64,000 nt of DNA from Tahibacter soli (GTDB lineage Bacteria; Pseudomonadota; Gammaproteobacteria; Xanthomonadales; Rhodanobacteraceae): contig NZ_JAOVZO020000023.1 of assembly GCF_025717065.2 (NCBI RefSeq), positions 62,001 through 126,000 of the forward strand. Direction: 5' to 3'. Both the position numbers and the translations under genes were made by a program. Shown here piece by piece: positions 25,101 to 32,772 of this stretch. The notes under the pieces are model-generated. The model saw nothing but the letters and a program-made list of their open reading frames with translations, had not been told where the DNA came from and did no database searches. How positions within the stretch are numbered: position 1 is the stretch's first letter; each line of letters opens with the position of its first letter.

Positions 25101-27143
25101 CCGGAACGCGGTGCCCTCGGGCAGGCGGATCGCGTAGAAGCCGTTCTGCGGATCGGTCCAGATCGCATCGCCCGGATAGCCCGCGATCGCGATGCGCGCG
25201 TGCAGCGGCCAGCCGGTCGCGGCATCGGTCACGCGGCCGTTGATCTTGTGCATCGCCGCGGCGGCGAGGGTCACGTCGTGGCGCGTGGTCTGATCGTCGA
25301 CGACGAGCAGGCCGCTCTCGGACGACGGCAGGTAGCCGTACGCCGACACGCGCACGGTGTAGCCGCCGCTGGTGAGCTGCGGCAGGCGGCGCACGTAGCT
25401 GCCGTCGACGTCGCTCGTCACCTGTGCGACTTCGCCCACCGACGTGGAAATGTCAACGATGGCGCCGGCGACCGGACGGCCGTCCTGCGCGAGCACGCGG
25501 CCGCGCACGAAGCCTTGCGGTCCGCACGCGTCGGCGGCGGCGTTCACCGCGGCGACGGTGTCGATCTCGCCCCAGCCGGTCGCGTAGTTCGGCACGTTGC
25601 CGGGACCGGGCGTGGGCGTGCCGCCGCTGTCGTACGGCACGCCGCGCGCGGTCTGCATGAGGAGGGTGCCGAGCCGCGCGTAGTCGCCGCGCAGGCATTG
25701 TCCGGCTTCGATCATCAGCGCGAACGCGCCGGCGACGTGCGGCGCCGACATCGACGTGCCGGTCATCGTGATGTACGGATCGATGCCGACACCGACGGAG
25801 CGGATCGCGACGCCCGGCGCGACGACCTGCGGCTTCAACTGCGGCCAGCCGCGCGGATCGGGCAGGGCCGGCAGGCCCGCGCTGATGGCGCTCGTCGGGC
25901 CCCACAGCGAATGCGGCGCGTACCGGCCGTCGTGGTTGCCGGTCGAGCCGACCGTGAACGACGCGGCGAGCGAGCCGGGCGCGGCGACGGTTGAAAGGCC
26001 CGGCGTCGGCGGCAGTCCGCAGTTCGACGTGTTGCCGGTCGCGAACACCGGCACGACGCCGGCCGCGGCCCAGGCTTCGACCGCGCCCTGGTGCGTCGGA
26101 TCGGCCTCGCCGTTGCAGGTGTCGCCGGTCATCCACGAGTTGTTGACGATTTCGGGGCGGCGGTCGGGATCGGGCTCGCTGCCGTCGGTGCGCGTCGGCG
26201 CGAGCATGAACTGCATGCACTCGATCATGTACTCGGGGGCGCCGAGTTCGGTGCCGAGCGCGGCGCAGGCGATCCACTTCGCGCCGGGCGCGACGCCGAC
26301 GCGTTCGCGCTTCGCCGGATCGGCGTTGCGGTTGTCGCCGAGCACGATGCCCGCGACGTGGCTGCCGTGTTCGCCGGTGATGTACGGGTCGGGCGCGTGG
26401 CCTTCCGGCGCGAGCCAGTTGTAGTCGTTGTCGCGCGCGCCGCCGCGCCAGCCGCGGTACTGCTGGCGCAGCGCCTCGTGATCGGGCAGCACGCCGGTGT
26501 CGATGATGCCGACCGTCACGCCGCTGCCGGTCGTGCCCTGCGCCCACACCTGGTCGACGCCGATCTGGCGCAGATTGTCCGTGACGCCGGCAGCCGGCGT
26601 CGGACCCGCGGGCGCGCGCTGCGCGGGTTCCACGGGCAGCGCGCGCGGCAGCACGCCGATGTGCCGCACTTCGCCGAAGCCGGCGGCGCGCATGAGGCTC
26701 GCAAGATCGCCGTTCTTCACGACGATGCCGTTGGCGATCCAGTACGGCTTGAACGCGACGCCCTGCGCGGTCAGCGCGCGGCGCAGCGCGGCCTGCGTGC
26801 GGTCGGCGTGGTCGGTCAGCGCGCGGTGGACGTAGCGGCCGCGCTCGATCCAGTTCATCGCGTAGGCCGCCGACAGATCGGCCTGCGAGTCGAGCGCGAT
26901 GTAGTAGTCGCGGCGTTCGCCGCGGCCGAGCGTGGCGAGCAGCGACGCGTCGGTGATCGCCGCGGCGCGCGCGGCGTTCTGCGCCGGTACCGGGTGTGCG
27001 GACGACCCGGGCGCGAGCACCCGGGCCTGCGGCGCCGGCGCGGCGGAAGCGCCGGCGGCGAAGACCGCCGCCGCGACGAGCGCGGCGACGGTCGGAAAAC
27101 GGCGGCTCGGCCGTGCGGCCGGCCGTTGGCGTGTGACACCCAT
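22134..27143 (-). CDS. Large secreted subtilisin-like (S8) serine protease, paralog 1
   Basis: The 1,669-residue product has a signal peptide (residues 1-35, ending in GASAAP) and a pro-region with an inhibitor-like domain. The S8 catalytic domain carries D215 (VGIIDTG), H259 (EHGSHVAG) and S466 (GTSMSAPHVAG). It is followed by carboxypeptidase-regulatory-like units (GFVRGRVLAQDGRPVAGA and KINGRVTDAATGWPLHA), beta-sandwich 'choice-of-anchor' type regions, and a C-terminal DAIFRDGFE tail. It is probably an extracellular peptidase. Start 27143 has GAGGA upstream and fits the signal peptide. The upstream ATG at 27233 lacks this. It is closely related along its whole length to the next gene. Confidence 0.9.
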   Translation of the reverse strand: MGVTRQRPAARPSRRFPTVAALVAAAVFAAGASAAPAPQARVLAPGSSAHPVPAQNAARAAAITDASLLATLGRGERRDYYIALDSQADLSAAYAMNWIERGRYVHRALTDHADRTQAALRRALTAQGVAFKPYWIANGIVVKNGDLASLMRAAGFGEVRHIGVLPRALPVEPAQRAPAGPTPAAGVTDNLRQIGVDQVWAQGTTGSGVTVGIIDTGVLPDHEALRQQYRGWRGGARDNDYNWLAPEGHAPDPYITGEHGSHVAGIVLGDNRNADPAKRERVGVAPGAKWIACAALGTELGAPEYMIECMQFMLAPTRTDGSEPDPDRRPEIVNNSWMTGDTCNGEADPTHQGAVEAWAAAGVVPVFATGNTSNCGLPPTPGLSTVAAPGSLAASFTVGSTGNHDGRYAPHSLWGPTSAISAGLPALPDPRGWPQLKPQVVAPGVAIRSVGVGIDPYITMTGTSMSAPHVAGAFALMIEAGQCLRGDYARLGTLLMQTARGVPYDSGGTPTPGPGNVPNYATGWGEIDTVAAVNAAADACGPQGFVRGRVLAQDGRPVAGAIVDISTSVGEVAQVTSDVDGSYVRRLPQLTSGGYTVRVSAYGYLPSSESGLLVVDDQTTRHDVTLAAAAMHKINGRVTDAATGWPLHARIAIAGYPGDAIWTDPQNGFYAIRLPEGTAFRFDLTTDIPGYRALSRDVPDASAIEQNFALAADPIACSAPGYRYANQPLSQAFETNGSAAPAGWTATSNGFGWIFGTSADTSSLNYAIPEHGRFAASNEERAPNGGEENDGSRDYLTLPPLNLAGLVQPVLRYDYVYPGGGMGGARVEGSTDGGATWTPLAPVAGTDYAVVWTSAIVDLTPIAQNGARVRFHIDDGSALFPTTGPAFAVDNVAVRAGCVAPTQGGLVVGRVRDANSGIALDGAQVSVNGGAAVATATSRDANVGAGFYVAYAAPGAATIAATRGTQPAGYADGTATASVANAEVTVTDVALPAGRLRLYPSGGPTANLVMGQNATVPFVVSNSGTAPLTFAFEGTTLEEHFESAFPPDGWTQVNASGSPCEWGALPPQIGNYAGGDGDAAAIYPFQCFESDLPIDSSIVSPAIDLSTSHSASMGFFVSLLDGAGAFPRLDADVSTDGGATWTTAWSLTHDESGVGPGTLVEIDLSPYVGSANTRVRLRYRQTPPWGWIVVDQIHVFNGLSMSPVVDLAPEHGTLAAGASTELSATFDGTRYAQPGTYVESIRVAENTPYEWPFDGTVNATVHVTAPANYGWFAGTVRGLGACDADPTALPGAIVRIRDGSGAAFETTTDADGAYRYWLPAASGPFTVEASAPDHVASTPAAANLAAGVETRADVDLRAQLPCLLADPATLAATVAPGQTLNLPFSLMNGGAAATLWSARAGGDPAAQFPMPLSQSNAPDPEQDMYTACVYNDGITTDNTFLRVFDLAERDDPAQIATITGLEFAIGSATSGSGTQTVYARVYKLRGNDFVAANLELLREKAVTVADGQLARVQATFDEPLIVARETTLVAAVYSPDGIRDGNSFFPGFNTLGQSADGYLMAATCGSDEPTPFSAIFPGLRGFALLLELDVVGSDPCHPRATAASWLSMSPASGSLAGDAAAPVAASLTASGGTAQRGSLCVAADGGKPTVVPVSVNDGAADAIFRDGFE

Positions 27144-27330
27144 GACGATTCCTCGCTTGCGATAGGGAAGCTGCCGGCCTCGTGATGCTTCCCTGCGAGT
27201 CGGCACGCCGAGGCTAGGTGCCGGGCAGGGCATCGCGCATTCGTAGCCGCTGACCGGCGCCTGTCATTGAACTGTCCCGGCGTTTTCGGCGGAACTACAG
27301 GCCGCGTTCAGCGCCGCGCCAGGAAAGAGG

Positions 27331-27354
27331 GCCCGCCGCCGGACGGCGGCGGGC
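27331..27354 (-). terminator. Terminator after protease paralog 2
   Basis: A perfect 10-bp stem (GCCCGCCGCC / GGCGGCGGGC) with loop GGAC lies 9 bases after the stop of the protease ending at 27363. On the minus strand it is followed by a pyrimidine-rich CCCTCTTTCC run. It separates the two protease genes, suggesting independent transcripts. Confidence 0.7.
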
Positions 27355-27362
27355 TCCCGAGT

Positions 27363-30300
27363 TCACTCGAACCCGTTCCTGAAGATCGCGTCGTTGCCGA
27401 CGTTCAGGCGCACCGGCACCGCGACCGGCGCCTCGCCGTTCGACGTCAGGCACAGCGTGCCGCCGTGCGCGCCGTTCGCGAGGCCCGCGCCCGACAACTG
27501 CGCGGTCGCTGGTGCCGAGGCGTCGGCGGCGAGCGTGCCGCCGGCCGGCGTGAACGCGGCCCACGGCACCGGCGTCGCGCGCGCGTGGCACGGCGCCGAA
27601 TCGAGCATCGTCAGTTCGACGAGCATCGCGACGCCGCCGAGGCGCGGGTCGATCTCCGCGAGCGGCGTCGGCTCGTTCGTCTCGCACTGCGGCGACGCGA
27701 GATAGCCCGGCGCGGTTTCGCCGAACGTATTGAAGCCGAGCGCGAACAGATTGCCGTCGGCCGAGCCGTCCGGCGCGTGCACCGACACGACGACGGTTTC
27801 GTCGCGTGCGAGCGTCAGCGGCGCGTCGAACGTCGCACGCACGCGGCCGTTGGTCGTGTCGGCGATCGTCAGGGTCTTTTCGCGCAGCAGTTCGAGATTC
27901 GCGAAACGCATCGCGCCGTCGCCGCGCAGCGCGTACAGCCGCGCGTGCACCGTCTGCTGTCCCGCGGGCGCGAGCGCCGTGTCGATCGCGAACTCGATGC
28001 CGGTGACGTCGACGGTCAACGCGCCGGGCGCGATGTCGCGCAGCACGTAGCGGCGCATGTAGTGGTTCTCGAGCGTCACGTCGGGGCCGGCCGAGCAGCC
28101 GGTCCACATGTTCGGCGATACGTCGAGCCGCGTCGTCTGCGCGACGGGCACCGGCACGCGTTCGGCCGGATCGCCGCCGGTGCGCGCGCTCCACAGCGTC
28201 GTGGCGGCGCCGCGATTGACCAGCGAGAACGGCACCGCCGCCGAACCGCCGGGCGCGACGTTCGCCGCGAGCGTGCCCGGATCGGCCGCGAGGCACGCGA
28301 GCCGCGCGCGCAGATCGAAATCGGCGGCGGTCGCGGTGCCGGCGGTCAGCGTCACCGTGCGCGCGCCAGCGTCGGCGTGGTCGGCCGCGCTCGCGGTCAC
28401 CGTGAACGGGCCGTCGGCCGGCGACGCCCAGTACTGCCAGCGGCCGTCGGCGTCGCTCGTCGTTTCGAACGTGTCGCCGCGCGCGTTGCGCACGCGCACC
28501 GTCGCGCCGGGCAGGGTCGCGGGCGAGGCGTCGCACGCGCCCAGGCCGCGCACGACGCCGCCGACCGAGCCGTAGCTCGCCGGCGCGGTGACGACGAGCG
28601 TCGCGTTGAGCGTGCCGTCGAACGGCCATTCGTACGGCGTGTTTTCGGCGACGCGGATCGGCACCTGGTAGGTGCCGGGCTGACCGATGCGCGTCGCGTC
28701 GAGCGTCGCGGTCAGCGTCTGCGTCGCGCCCGGCGCGAGCGTGCCGCGCGCGGGCGCAAGGTCGATCCACTCGTGCATCGACACGCCGTCGAACAGGTGC
28801 AGCTGGTCGACGATGACCCAGCTGTTCGGCGGAATCGACCGGTAGCGCAGGCGCATGCGCGTGTTCGCCGAACCGACGTGCGGCGTGAGGTCGATTTCGA
28901 TCAGCGTGCCGGGACCCTGCGCGCTCGCGTTGCTCGTCTGCGACCAGACGGTCGTCCACGTCGCGCCGCCGTCGCGCGACACGTCGGCGTCGAGCTGCGG
29001 CGTGTCTTCGCCGCCGATCGCGAACGACAGGAAGAAGCCGATCGACGCGCTCTGGCTCGCCGACAGGTCGAACGCCGGCGAGACGAGGCTCGTGTCGGTC
29101 GGGTCGGGCGTGCCGGGACAGTCGTAGCCGTAGACGATCGCGGCCTTGCCGTCGCCGCCCGCGTAGTTCGAGAAGCGGTTCGTGTCGAGCGCGCGCCACG
29201 TGCACGACGAGGCGCCGTCGTGCGTGACGTTCCAGCCGGCCGGCGGAAACGCGCCTTCGAAATGCTGTTCGGTCGCGACGCGTTCGAACGCGTAGGCGAG
29301 CGGCAGCGTACCGCTGTTGCTCGCCGTGAACGCGACGTTCGCGGTCGTGCCGAGCGTGAGGTTCGCCGACGGACCGCCGCCGGGGTACAGCCGCAGGCGG
29401 CCGGCCGGCAGCGTGACGTCGGCGGCCACGACCTCGTGGGCGACGACGCTCGCGCTCGCCGTGCCGTCGCCGTAGCCGGCGGGCAGGCTGCCGCGCGTCG
29501 CGGTCACGGTCGTCGCGCCCGACGCGGCATACAGCACGTAATGGCCGGCGCCGACCGCCGGGTCGGGATTCGTCGCGCTCGTCGTCGTCGCACCGCCGAT
29601 CGATACGACGGCGCCGTCGAGCGCCGCGCCGGTGTTCGCATCGCGCACGCGGCCGTAGACGAGGCCGCCCTGCGTCGGGGCGACGCAGTTGCCGTTCACC
29701 GCGACGTCGTCGAGCGCGAACGCGGCGCCGAGGATTTCGGGATTTTCCGCGTCGGTGCCGTCGTCGACGTGAAATCGCACGCGCGCGTTCGCGGCGCCGG
29801 CGAGCGGCGCGAGGCTGATCGTCGCGTCGGTCCACGCCGGCCAGAATTCGTGCGTCGCGAGCGCGCCGAGCGGCTGCCACGTCGCGCCGCCGTCGGTGCT
29901 GCCCTGCACCGACGCCGTCGACAGAAATCCCGCCGGAAACGCATACGCGAAACGCAGCGTCGGTTCGATCGCGCCGGCGAGCGGCAGCGGCGGCAGCGTC
30001 AGGTACTCGGCGCTGCCGTCGTTCGTCCAGCCCATGTTGTCGCCGTGTTCCTCGTTCGTCGCGGCGAAGCGCCCGTGCGCGGGAATGCGGAAGATCGAGC
30101 CGCTGATGTCCTGCGTCGTGCCGAAGCGCCAGCCGATGCCGTTGCTCGCCGCGGTCCAGCCTTGCGGCGGCTGGCCGTTCGACGTTTCGAAGCCTTCGTC
30201 GACGAAGTGCTGCAGGTAGCGATAGCCCGGCGCCGTGCACGTCGTGCGGTCGGCGTCGAGCGTGAAGTCCTGCGTCGCGACCGCGGCGTCGGGCACCTCG

Positions 30301-32390
30301 CGCGACGCGGGGCCGTAGCCGCCGATCGCGCTCGTCAGATCGAAGCGGTACGCCGTGCCTTCGGGCAGGCGCACGGCGTACATGCCGGTCGCGGGATCGG
30401 TCCACACCGCGTCGCCGGGGTAGCCCGCGATCGTCACGCGCACGTGCAGCGGCCAGCCGGTCGCGCCGTCGGTCACGCGGCCGGTGATCTTGTGCAGCGG
30501 CGCCACGGCGAGCGTCACGTCGTGCCGCGTCGTGCCGCCGTCCTTGACCATCAGGCCGCTTTCCGAATCGCCGAGAAAGCCGTAGGCCGACACGCGCACG
30601 GTATAGCCGCCCGAGAGCGCTTCGGGCACGCGGCGCACGTACGTGCCGTCGACGTCGGTCGTCACCGTGTGCACCGGCGTTCCGTCATTTTTCAATATTT
30701 CAACTTTTGCATTCGCGACGGCCTGGCCGTTCGCGCCCGCGACCTTGCCGCGCAGAAAACCCTGCGGGCCGCACGCGTCGGCCGCGGCCTGCACCGCGGC
30801 GAACGCGTCGATCTCGCCCCAGCCGGTGGCGTAGTTCGGCACGTTGCCGGGACCGGGCGGGGGCGTGCCGCCGCTGTCGTACGGCACCGGTTTTGCGGTC
30901 TGCATGAGGATCGTGCCGAGTCGCGCGTAGTCGCCGCGCAGGCATTCGCCGGCCTCGATCATCAGCGCGAACGCGCCGGCGACGTGCGGCGCGGACATTG
31001 AAGTACCGGTCATCGTCGCGTAGCCGCCGCTCGCCATCGACGAGCGGATCGACACGCCCGGCGCGACCACCTGGGGCTTCAGCTGCGGATAGCCGCGCGG
31101 ATCGGGCAGCGCCGGGCCGCCCGGGCTGACCGCGACGGTCGGACCCCACAGCGAATGCGACGCGTACAGGCCGTCGTGGTTGCCGGTCGAGCCGACCGCG
31201 AAGGACGCGGCGAGCGACGCGGGCGCCGCGACGGTCGAGAGGCCCGGCGGCGAGGGCAGTTCGCAGTTCGACGTGTTGCCGGCCGCGAACACCGGCAGCA
31301 CGCCGGCGGCGACCCAGGCGTCGACGGCGTCGGCATAGGCCGACTCGGCCTGGCCGTTGCAGCTGCCGAACGACATCCACGAGTTGTTGACGATGTCGGG
31401 ACGCTTGTCCGGATCGGGCAGCGTGCCGTCGGTGCGCGTCGGCGCGAGCATGAATTCGAGGCAGTCGAGCATGATGTGCGGCGCGCCGCTCTCGGTACCG
31501 AGCGCGAGGCAGCCGACCCATTGCGCGCCGGGCGCGACGCCGATGCGTTCGCGCAGCGCGGGATCGGCGTTCGCGTCGTCGCCGAGCACGGTACCGGCGA
31601 CGTGGCTGCCGTGTTCGTCGGTCGCGCGCGGATTGCTCGAATGCACTTCGGGGTCGAGCCAGTTGTAGTCGTTGTCGAGCGCGCCGGCGCGGGCGCCGCG
31701 GTACTGGCGGCGCAGCGCCGGATGATCGGCGGCGACGCCGGTGTCGACGATGCCGACCGTCACGCCGCTGCCCGACGTGCCCTGCGCCCAGACGCGGTCG
31801 GCGCCGATGCGCGCGATGTTCTCGGCGATGCCGCCGGCGCGCTTGTTCGCCGCGGCGTCGCGGCGCACGGGTTCGATCGGGCGGATGCCCGGCAGCGTCG
31901 CGATGCGCTTGACGCCGGCCGTCGCCGCGGCGCGTTCGAGCGTCGCCAGATCGCCGTCGCGCACGACGATGCCGTTGACGATCCAGTGCGGCTTGAAACT
32001 CGCGCCGCGCGCGGCGAGATCGGCGCGCAGTTTTTGCTGGCTGCGCTCGGCCGTGTCGCGCAGCGTTCTGAAGACGTAGCGGCCGCGGTCGCGCCAGTTC
32101 ATCGCGTAGGCGGGCTTGAGGTCGGCGCGTTCGTCGAACTCGACGAAGAAATCGCGCCTGGCGCCGGTTTCCAGGCGCTGCAGCAGCGTCGATTCGGTGA
32201 GCGCCGCGGCGCGCGGCGATGCGGGCCGCGACGTGCCGGTGCCGACCGGCGCGCCGGGAATGCGCAGCGAGTCGGGCGTCGGCGGCGCGGCGCCGGCGAT
32301 GCCGGCGCTCGCGACGACGGCGGCCGTCAGCAGCAACAGGGTGGGAAACCGGGCGTGCCGCCGAGGCGGCGGTGGAGTTGCGACAACCAT
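27363..32390 (-). CDS. Large secreted subtilisin-like (S8) serine protease, paralog 2
   Basis: The 1,675-residue protein has a signal peptide (basic RRHARF, hydrophobic core, GIAGAAP) and an N-terminal pro-region. The S8 domain has D216 (VGIVDTG), H260 (EHGSHVAG) and S466 (GTSMSAPHVAG). It then has the same series of regulatory-like and beta-sandwich modules as paralog 1 and ends in NDAIFRNGFE. The domain order and many blocks (NDYNWL, FMLAPTRTDG, YATGWGEID) are shared, so a tandem duplication is clear. Start 32390 has AAAGGA upstream. The longer upstream frame (to 32585) enters a repeat element. No accessory or inhibitor gene is seen nearby. Confidence 0.9.
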   Translation of the reverse strand: MVVATPPPPRRHARFPTLLLLTAAVVASAGIAGAAPPTPDSLRIPGAPVGTGTSRPASPRAAALTESTLLQRLETGARRDFFVEFDERADLKPAYAMNWRDRGRYVFRTLRDTAERSQQKLRADLAARGASFKPHWIVNGIVVRDGDLATLERAAATAGVKRIATLPGIRPIEPVRRDAAANKRAGGIAENIARIGADRVWAQGTSGSGVTVGIVDTGVAADHPALRRQYRGARAGALDNDYNWLDPEVHSSNPRATDEHGSHVAGTVLGDDANADPALRERIGVAPGAQWVGCLALGTESGAPHIMLDCLEFMLAPTRTDGTLPDPDKRPDIVNNSWMSFGSCNGQAESAYADAVDAWVAAGVLPVFAAGNTSNCELPSPPGLSTVAAPASLAASFAVGSTGNHDGLYASHSLWGPTVAVSPGGPALPDPRGYPQLKPQVVAPGVSIRSSMASGGYATMTGTSMSAPHVAGAFALMIEAGECLRGDYARLGTILMQTAKPVPYDSGGTPPPGPGNVPNYATGWGEIDAFAAVQAAADACGPQGFLRGKVAGANGQAVANAKVEILKNDGTPVHTVTTDVDGTYVRRVPEALSGGYTVRVSAYGFLGDSESGLMVKDGGTTRHDVTLAVAPLHKITGRVTDGATGWPLHVRVTIAGYPGDAVWTDPATGMYAVRLPEGTAYRFDLTSAIGGYGPASREVPDAAVATQDFTLDADRTTCTAPGYRYLQHFVDEGFETSNGQPPQGWTAASNGIGWRFGTTQDISGSIFRIPAHGRFAATNEEHGDNMGWTNDGSAEYLTLPPLPLAGAIEPTLRFAYAFPAGFLSTASVQGSTDGGATWQPLGALATHEFWPAWTDATISLAPLAGAANARVRFHVDDGTDAENPEILGAAFALDDVAVNGNCVAPTQGGLVYGRVRDANTGAALDGAVVSIGGATTTSATNPDPAVGAGHYVLYAASGATTVTATRGSLPAGYGDGTASASVVAHEVVAADVTLPAGRLRLYPGGGPSANLTLGTTANVAFTASNSGTLPLAYAFERVATEQHFEGAFPPAGWNVTHDGASSCTWRALDTNRFSNYAGGDGKAAIVYGYDCPGTPDPTDTSLVSPAFDLSASQSASIGFFLSFAIGGEDTPQLDADVSRDGGATWTTVWSQTSNASAQGPGTLIEIDLTPHVGSANTRMRLRYRSIPPNSWVIVDQLHLFDGVSMHEWIDLAPARGTLAPGATQTLTATLDATRIGQPGTYQVPIRVAENTPYEWPFDGTLNATLVVTAPASYGSVGGVVRGLGACDASPATLPGATVRVRNARGDTFETTSDADGRWQYWASPADGPFTVTASAADHADAGARTVTLTAGTATAADFDLRARLACLAADPGTLAANVAPGGSAAVPFSLVNRGAATTLWSARTGGDPAERVPVPVAQTTRLDVSPNMWTGCSAGPDVTLENHYMRRYVLRDIAPGALTVDVTGIEFAIDTALAPAGQQTVHARLYALRGDGAMRFANLELLREKTLTIADTTNGRVRATFDAPLTLARDETVVVSVHAPDGSADGNLFALGFNTFGETAPGYLASPQCETNEPTPLAEIDPRLGGVAMLVELTMLDSAPCHARATPVPWAAFTPAGGTLAADASAPATAQLSGAGLANGAHGGTLCLTSNGEAPVAVPVRLNVGNDAIFRNGFE

Positions 32391-32772
32391 GATCGTTTCC
32401 TTTGCGGTGCGTGGTGGCCGCCCGCACGCGGCGACGGCGCCGCGGGAGGACTGGCGATCCGATGCTGGAAGCGGAATGCGAGCGGTGCATTCGATGGGGC
32501 TGATCGCGTGCTGTGCGTCGCCTGATGCGGTGGTGAAAGACTTGCGAGGGCGCCCCGGGCGTTGCCGTTGTTGCTGTCGCGGCAACGAGGATTTCGGCGT
32601 CGCCCCCTCGCCCGACCCTCTCCCCCAAGCGAGCTTGAGGGAGAGGGCTCAGGCGGCGCGGCGTTTGAATCCTCTGCTCCTTCTCCTCCAACCGTGTTGG
32701 GGGAGAAGGATGGGAAGAGGGGGCTGCGCGAACGATCGCCTCGTGCTTACGGTCGTTGCCCGACCGGCAGGT
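32391..32772. other. Intergenic region with a repeat element
   Basis: No gene is seen in these 382 bases. The right half carries MITE-like element copy B (32596-32724). The left half is the upstream region of the second protease and probably holds its promoter, but no clear -35/-10 pair could be assigned. Confidence 0.6.
32596..32724. repeat. MITE-like intergenic element, copy B
   Basis: It begins GGCGTCGCCCCCTC, then carries the CCCTCTCCCCCAAGC-type and CCTTCTCCTCCAAC-type hairpins and ends near GGGAAGAGGGGG. It is collinear with copy A (9429-9556) with scattered substitutions. It lies between two minus-strand genes. Confidence 0.7.

Noticed and set aside
22353-25994. Plus-strand open frame of about 1,200 codons opposite protease 1
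   Set aside because: It is rich in Arg and Ala with no domains, lies antisense to a protease with catalytic triad and signal peptide, and is a typical GC-rich shadow frame.
27267-31001. Plus-strand open frame of about 1,240 codons opposite protease 2
   Set aside because: Same shadow composition with no ribosome site or family match, and it covers a convincing coding sequence on the other strand.
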